A DNA stretch of 16,737 bases from a bacterium. Lineage in GTDB: Archaea; Thermoproteota; Nitrososphaeria; Nitrososphaerales; CADDZS01. The stretch lies in contig DAIDAB010000027.1 in assembly GCA_027310845.1 (NCBI GenBank), positions 1 to 16,737 of the forward strand, read 5' to 3'. How positions within the stretch are numbered: the stretch's first letter is position 1; each line of letters begins with the position of its first letter. Of this stretch, positions 14,121 to 16,737 are shown in pieces. Both the position numbers and the translations under genes were made by a program. The notes beneath the pieces were generated by a model, which was not told the origin of the DNA, did no database searches, and saw only the letters and a list, made by a program, of their open reading frames with translations.

Positions 14121-15044
14121 TTGAAAGGCACGGACAAAATCTGGATGGACGGGGAGATTATTCCTTGGGACAAAGCCAATGTGCACATTATGACGCACTC
14201 TCTCCACTATGGGAGCGCGATCTTCGAGGGGATGCGCTGCTACAAGACAGATCGAGGCTCGATGATTTTCAGGCTTGATGAGCACATGAAACGCCTCTAT
14301 AGAAGCGCGAAGATCTACGACATGAAGATTCCTTTTGCATCTGATGAGCTAGTCTCGGGAATCAAATCTCTGATCACAGAGAACAGGATCGAAGAGTGCT
14401 ACATCAGGCCAATAGTCTACTACGGATCCGATGAGCCGGGAGTGAATCCAGCGGGTAACAGAGTGCATGTCTCCGTTGCGATTTGGCCCTGGCTCCCATA
14501 TCTCGGAGAGGAGGGGCTCAGGAGAGGCGTGCGATGCAAAGTGTCTTCGTGGGTCAGGATCGATCCGAGGTCTCTTCCAATGACTGCAAAGGCCTCTGCA
14601 AACTATGCTAATAGCATACTTGCGAAGATCGAATCAAGAAAGATGGGATACGACGAGGCAATCCTCCTAAACAATTCGGGGATGGTCGCGGAAGCCACTG
14701 GAGAGAACCTGTTCATAGTTAGCGAAGGAGTCATCCTCACGCCTCCGTTGAGCGCAGGAATACTGCCAGGAATCACAAGGGAGTCGATAATCCAGCTGGC
14801 AAGGGACATGGGGTTCAAGGTCATGGAGAGGAATTTTGGTCGAGGGGAACTAGTGATTGCTGATGAGGTGTTTCTCACAGGAACTGCGGCCGAGGTGACT
14901 CCTGTGAGAGAGGTCGACGGCGAGCAGATAGGGAACGGAGCAAGAGGCCCAATCACTGAGAGGATCCAGACAAAGTTCTTCGACATTGTAAGGGGAAAGG
15001 ATTCGAAATACTACGCTTGGCTTGAGCCACTGCATAAGGTTTAG
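14121..15044 (+). CDS. ilvE: Branched-chain amino acid aminotransferase
   Basis: PLP enzyme (fold type IV) that transfers an amino group from glutamate to the keto acids of valine, leucine and isoleucine, the step after IlvD. The 307 residues show HSLHYGSAIFEGMRCY (26-41), the PLP-lysine region AKASANYANSILA with Lys157 (156-168), GYDEAILLNNSG (176-187), VAEATGENLF (189-198), TPPLSAGILPGITRESI (207-223) and FLTGTAAEVTPV. Length is typical. The start is TTG at 14121: an in-frame TGA lies five codons upstream, and the first ATG is residue 9, inside the conserved KIWMDGE N-terminus. It starts 69 bases after hef on the same strand. D-amino acid transaminases share this fold, but the EGMRCY and PLP-site spacing favour IlvE. 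Confidence 0.95.
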   Translation: MKGTDKIWMDGEIIPWDKANVHIMTHSLHYGSAIFEGMRCYKTDRGSMIFRLDEHMKRLYRSAKIYDMKIPFASDELVSGIKSLITENRIEECYIRPIVYYGSDEPGVNPAGNRVHVSVAIWPWLPYLGEEGLRRGVRCKVSSWVRIDPRSLPMTAKASANYANSILAKIESRKMGYDEAILLNNSGMVAEATGENLFIVSEGVILTPPLSAGILPGITRESIIQLARDMGFKVMERNFGRGELVIADEVFLTGTAAEVTPVREVDGEQIGNGARGPITERIQTKFFDIVRGKDSKYYAWLEPLHKV

Positions 15045-15063
15045 CCGTAAAGGTAGAATAGCG

Positions 15064-15074
15064 CTAAATATTTT
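15064..15074 (+). promoter_or_regulatory. TATA-like box upstream of the winged-helix-like gene
   Basis: CTAAATATTTT lies shortly after the ilvE stop. A transcription start would fall near 15095, just before a 25-codon ORF at 15107 and about 100 bases before the gene at 15197. Confidence 0.4.
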
Positions 15075-15106
15075 GTGATTTCATGACAAACAGTAATAAG
15101 GCAGGC

Positions 15107-15184
15107 ATGAGTATCATACCTATGCGCGTAGACGCCTACTTCGAAGACGCCACGGCTGAACTTTTCATTGTACTACTTTTCTAG
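15107..15184 (+). CDS. Possible 25-residue leader ORF
   Basis: ATG to TAG encodes MSIIPMRVDAYFEDATAELF plus five hydrophobic residues. It is the first ORF after a plausible TATA box, and its stop is 12 bases before the ATG of the next gene. A weak AAGG precedes it. Length alone gives no support for coding; a small protein, a translated leader or chance are all possible. Confidence 0.18.
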   Translation: MSIIPMRVDAYFEDATAELFIVLLF

Positions 15185-15186
15185 AA

Positions 15187-15191
15187 AGGTG
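15187..15191 (+). promoter_or_regulatory. Shine-Dalgarno site of the winged-helix-like gene
   Basis: AGGTG five bases before the ATG at 15197 matches the GGTGA part of the archaeal ribosome-binding consensus and fixes the start. Confidence 0.55.
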
Positions 15192-15196
15192 CAAAG

Positions 15197-15763
15197 ATGT
15201 CTAGTCATATTGGAACACGCCAGCTCTATCCTGTAAAGGGCGGGTACTACGTGCCCGCCGAGACATTCACGCTTCTGCAAAACTACGAGGAGCAGTACTG
15301 GCCGGAGATAATTTCGATAATTGCCTCGTTCACAAACGGGTACAGCGTAAAGGCCTCGCTCTCAAGAGAGGAAGAAGCCAAACTACTTTCCAAATTCCCA
15401 AAGAAGGAGAAAACTGAGCTGCAGATAGACGAGAAAATGCAAAAGATACTCATTGCTCTCGTTGAAAGATCTCCGAGGAGGATCTGGGAAGTTGCGGAGA
15501 TTGTAGAGCCGCCTCTCCAAAAGGGGAGGAGGGTGATTCCCAGTCCGCACATACGCGTTGCTATCAAGAAGATGAATGGCACACTCGTCATGAGCACAAA
15601 GAGTGAGGTTGAGATAACAGATTCTGGGCTGAAGGCGATAACAAAGCTAGTCGGGCCTGCTCGCATTGAGGAAGCAAGAAAGGCCGGGGTAGTGTTGAAA
15701 GCGGCAAGGGAGAAGGATCTTCAGATGAGGCGCGAGCAGTACCTCTCTTACGGCATGCTTTGA
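15197..15763 (+). CDS. Unrecognised protein, probable winged-helix DNA-binding domain
   Basis: I do not recognise the family. The 188-residue protein is soluble and charged, with no signal or membrane segment. An N-terminal part (1-50) contains a Tyr-rich stretch (YPVKGGYYVP) and a helix around QNYEEQYWPEIISIIASF. The middle (about 78-150) has the alternation expected of a winged helix: helices around EKMQKILIALVE, RRIWEVAEIV and HIRVAIKKMNGTL, then a short beta segment KSEVEITDSGLKAI. The C-terminus (155-185) is a charged helix. ATG 15197 is supported by a Shine-Dalgarno site. It may be a transcription-related or chromatin protein, but that is inference from fold-like pattern only. Confidence 0.75.
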   Translation: MSSHIGTRQLYPVKGGYYVPAETFTLLQNYEEQYWPEIISIIASFTNGYSVKASLSREEEAKLLSKFPKKEKTELQIDEKMQKILIALVERSPRRIWEVAEIVEPPLQKGRRVIPSPHIRVAIKKMNGTLVMSTKSEVEITDSGLKAITKLVGPARIEEARKAGVVLKAAREKDLQMRREQYLSYGML

Positions 15764-15787
15764 ATTTAGGTATGTACTGCATCTGCT

Positions 15788-15806
15788 GAGCCAGTGGAAG
15801 CGGCTC
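15788..15806 (+). terminator. Hairpin followed by T/C-rich tract, likely terminator
   Basis: GAGCC (15788-15792) and GGCTC (15802-15806) form a 5-bp stem 25 bases after the stop at 15763. It is followed by TGTTT and then a pyrimidine-rich tract (about 15820-15838), which runs into copy 2 of the dispersed element. Confidence 0.35.
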
Positions 15807-15833
15807 TGTTTGATCCGAACTTTCCTTCCTCTC

Positions 15834-15990
15834 TTTGTTGATCCTTTTAGCTAAAGGCAGAACACTCGCGCGCCAGTGAAAAATGCACTAGGGGGGAGAC
15901 AATATAAAATTAGGGAGCGAGATAAGAATTGTATTGAAAACCGCTGTTATTGGACATCCTGCATTTGCTTCAATTGAAGCAAGTGATGAT
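15834..15990 (+). repeat. Dispersed element, copy 2 (candidate structured RNA)
   Basis: Plus-strand-sense copy. It aligns with the reverse complement of copy 1 from TTTGT-(1)-GATCCTTT (15834 on) to the end of hairpin C. Bases 15888-15942 are identical in both. Structures: hairpin A 15843-15857 (CCTTT/AAAGG); hairpin B 15875-15878 with 15886-15889 (AGTG/CACT, extendable by CC/GG with one bulged A); a G6 run; and hairpin C, an 18-base perfect palindrome at 15965-15982 (TTGCTTCAA/TTGAAGCAA). Compared with copy 1, changes in hairpin B give G-U pairs in copy 1. It lies between two convergent genes, so it is not a leader of either neighbour. Confidence 0.85.
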
Positions 15991-16077
15991 ATTTCTTGGC
16001 TACGAAGACATGGAGCTTGCTTGAGAGACTTCGGAAATGAGCTCTTTAAATAATTACAGAACCGCTACATAGTAATC
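15991..16077. other. Short gap with an orphan TATA-like motif
   Basis: CTTTAAATAATT (16044-16055) is a strong TATA-box match but serves no visible gene. Plus-strand transcription would run antisense into the zinc-ribbon gene; minus-strand transcription would run antisense through the dispersed element. Confidence 0.3.
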
Positions 16078-16716
16078 TCAGAGCTTGCTGCCACAGTTTC
16101 CGCAAAAGTTTACAGAGGGATTGTTTTCTGTTCCACAGCTGGCGCACTTCTTCATTCCAAGCGGAGCTCCGCAGTTATTGCAGAACTTCCCAGAACCAGC
16201 AGTTTTGCCACAACTTGGGCAAGTTGTCTGCTGAACTTTGATTTCTCCTGAATATGGAACTTGAGCTTGTTGCTCCTTCCAAGTCCACACTTGACCGCTG
16301 GTAGCCTGTGCCTTTGCGGCAGCCATCTCCGACGCAAGCTTTGGGCCATCGTCGCTGCAAAGCCCTCCGGCTTCCTCATTCCAGTCTTGATCGCATACAT
16401 ACTTGTGACAACGCGGGCATCTATGAAAGTGAGACATTGCCTCGTTGGAGGCCTGTTGGAATGCGACTTCGCGTTCCTTGTTCCACTCTGGCGTCTGATA
16501 GGCCTGGCCACCAAGCGCGCCTGCGAGATATGCATTGTTGTTGACCATGCTACCAAAGCTAGAAACTTTGTTGAAAAAACTCTTCTTCTTTGCGGACTTG
16601 GAGCCTACGAATTCTGACTCATAACCATCTCCACAAAGATCGCACTTGAAAATAAACTGGAATCCGTTTTCCGTGCTCTTATCCTCGAAATTCCTAGTGA
16701 ACGACTGCATTGGCAC
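16078..16716 (-). CDS. Multi-zinc-ribbon protein of unknown role
   Basis: Function not recognised; I recall similar uncharacterised zinc-ribbon proteins with a SFTRNFED-like N-terminus. The 212 residues contain up to four metal-binding modules: Cys25-x2-Cys28 near the N-terminus; Cys100-x2-Cys103 with Cys108 and Cys120 in the middle (the first pair may be completed by some of these); and two tandem C-terminal ribbons, Cys166/169/179/182 and Cys191/194/205/208, a double zinc ribbon. A Gly/Ala/Asn-rich linker lies at about 52-75. No signal peptide. The start shown is GTG at 16716, two codons before ATG 16710. The frame stays open to the right edge, so a start beyond the window cannot be excluded. 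Probable protein- or nucleic-acid-binding adaptor, by inference. Confidence 0.85.
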   Translation of the reverse strand: MPMQSFTRNFEDKSTENGFQFIFKCDLCGDGYESEFVGSKSAKKKSFFNKVSSFGSMVNNNAYLAGALGGQAYQTPEWNKEREVAFQQASNEAMSHFHRCPRCHKYVCDQDWNEEAGGLCSDDGPKLASEMAAAKAQATSGQVWTWKEQQAQVPYSGEIKVQQTTCPSCGKTAGSGKFCNNCGAPLGMKKCASCGTENNPSVNFCGNCGSKL

Positions 16717-16737
16717 GATGGTCTCAAACTCACATAT

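Noticed and set aside
15870..15900. CCAGTG...AAAAA...GGGGGG in the element resembles an archaeal origin recognition box
   Set aside because: The dyad TTCCAGTGGAAA is not present, the G-run spacing is wrong, copies are kilobases apart, and no orc1/cdc6 gene is in the window.
15982..16045. GTGATGA just after copy 2 resembles a C box of a C/D guide RNA
   Set aside because: No matching D box (CTGA) or D'/C' pair at guide-RNA spacing follows, and the motif is absent from copies 1 and 3.

Overview
The window reads as archaeal chromosome. The evidence is a full-length Hef (FANCM/XPF-type helicase-nuclease), an archaeal-style thymidylate kinase, an Lrp/AsnC regulator, AT-rich TATA-like boxes 30-45 bases before start codons, and very frequent TTG starts. 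A haem O synthase gene implies aerobic respiration. Together with the zinc-ribbon and secreted His-rich proteins this fits a TACK lineage, most likely Thaumarchaeota/Nitrososphaeria, though this placement is inference and no rRNA or marker gene is present. I saw no tRNA, rRNA, CRISPR array, transposase or integrase.

Layout: (1) 1-872 is the 3' half of ilvD (+). It converges with 909-2243 (-), a protein with an N-terminal zinc ribbon and a long disordered Pro/Glu/Lys-rich tail. (2) Divergent from that is a family 2 glycosyltransferase-like membrane protein (2443-3348), then a DHA2-type MFS transporter (from about 3519) with an odd start region. (3) A 546-base gap is followed by a secreted, single-membrane-anchor His-rich protein (5526-6302). 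(4) On the minus strand are glycogen/alpha-glucan phosphorylase (6377-8626), haem O synthase ctaB (8701-9570) and an Lrp/AsnC regulator (9825-10343). A 653-base gap separates these from thymidylate kinase (10997-11617, -). (5) Plus-strand hef (about 11709-14051), ilvE (14121-15044) and an unrecognised putative winged-helix protein (15197-15763) follow. (6) A 314-base gap leads to a multi-zinc-ribbon protein (16078-16716, -).

Functionally this is mostly housekeeping. ilvD and ilvE belong to branched-chain amino acid synthesis, glgP mobilises storage glucan, ctaB supplies haem O for a terminal oxidase, tmk makes dTDP and Hef handles stalled forks. Apart from ilvD and ilvE sharing a pathway there is no obvious operon; most genes have their own promoter-like sequence.

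The most interesting signal is non-coding. Each of the three gaps longer than 300 bases carries one copy of the same dispersed element, about 110-185 bases long. Two copies, in opposite orientation and 10.6 kb apart, share a 55-base stretch without a difference. The third is a diverged partial copy. Substitutions between copies fall in short inverted repeats and keep them paired, using G-U wobbles that are valid on only one strand. That points to a structured RNA, or an RNA-bearing mobile element, with a defined sense strand. I do not recognise it as a known family.
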